Shown: in pieces, positions 22,828-22,842 of the stretch
Layout: each line of letters starts with the position of its first letter
How positions within the stretch are numbered: the stretch's first letter is position 1
Assembly (NCBI GenBank): GCA_016929775.1
Contig: JAFGIE010000232.1
Span: 1-22,842 of the forward strand
Source: Anaerolineae bacterium
GTDB taxonomy: Bacteria; Chloroflexota; Anaerolineae; JAFGEY01
Direction: 5' to 3'
DNA: 22,842 nt
Position numbers and translations under genes: made by a program
Notes under the pieces: generated by a model
Database searches by the model: none
Seen by the model: only the letters and a program-made list of their open reading frames with translations
Told to the model about the DNA's origin: nothing

Positions 22828-22842
22828 ATGACCACAGAGGAA
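22828..22842 (+). CDS. Possible start of a rightward gene (partial, 5 codons)
   Basis: ATG 22828 followed by ACC ACA GAG GAA (MTTEE) runs off the window. GAGGGG (22819-22824) is only 3 bases upstream, closer than usual for a ribosome binding site. Five codons cannot identify it. The repeats just upstream and the AT-rich base use would suit either a transposase at an insertion-sequence end or an autoregulated gene. Confidence 0.3.

Noticed and set aside
1..22842. CRISPR arrays, prophage genes or toxin-antitoxin pairs
   Set aside because: No regularly spaced direct repeats, no cas, phage structural or integrase genes, and the lone YgiT-type gene has no toxin partner.

Overview
The window is a high-GC bacterial chromosome segment with short intergenic gaps, frequent GTG and TTG starts and no phage genes. 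The gene set suggests a Chloroflexota-like lineage: a pyrophosphate-type phosphofructokinase, a zinc-ribbon Ser/Thr kinase, a REC-GAF-histidine kinase and a fused EcfA. No 16S gene is present, so this placement is an inference, not a demonstration.

Bases 1-4077 hold a classical translation/transcription block on the + strand: the end of tuf, rpmG, tRNA-Trp(CCA), secE, nusG, rplK, rplA, then rplJ and rplL behind an L10-type leader and an attenuator-like terminator. The block stops at a strong hairpin terminator after rplL. The rpoB/rpoC genes that often follow are absent. Instead a separate unit encodes a HerA/FtsK-like P-loop ATPase with a long coiled-coil tail, followed by a REC-GAF-histidine kinase.

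Bases 8572-10581 hold a DUF624-like membrane protein and an M20-type peptidase on the - strand. They diverge from mutY (+) across a clear pair of back-to-back sigma70-type promoters. MutY carries a nearly intact Nudix box. A long hairpin separates mutY from a - strand deoC/YgiT zinc-finger pair. Upstream lie a PPi-type phosphofructokinase and an ECF vitamin-type transporter operon (S component, fused double ATPase, T component), each unit with its own good promoter.

Bases 17480-22679 (- strand) hold a probable operon of a DNA gyrase A-type subunit, a histidine phosphatase and a tail-anchored zinc-ribbon Ser/Thr kinase. The last 70 bases are AT-rich, carry an 11-bp direct repeat and an imperfect palindrome, and end with an ATG. 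They may be the edge of an insertion sequence or of a new self-regulated gene.

I found no wholly new multi-gene system. The most notable signals are: a gyrase A subunit without a recognisable GyrA box; a fused EcfA whose degenerate motifs fall into one of its two composite ATP sites; a structured leader in front of the HerA-like ATPase; a recurring pattern of stem-loops at the predicted 5' ends of several transcripts; an orphan YgiT zinc finger coupled to deoC; and the repeat-bearing right edge.
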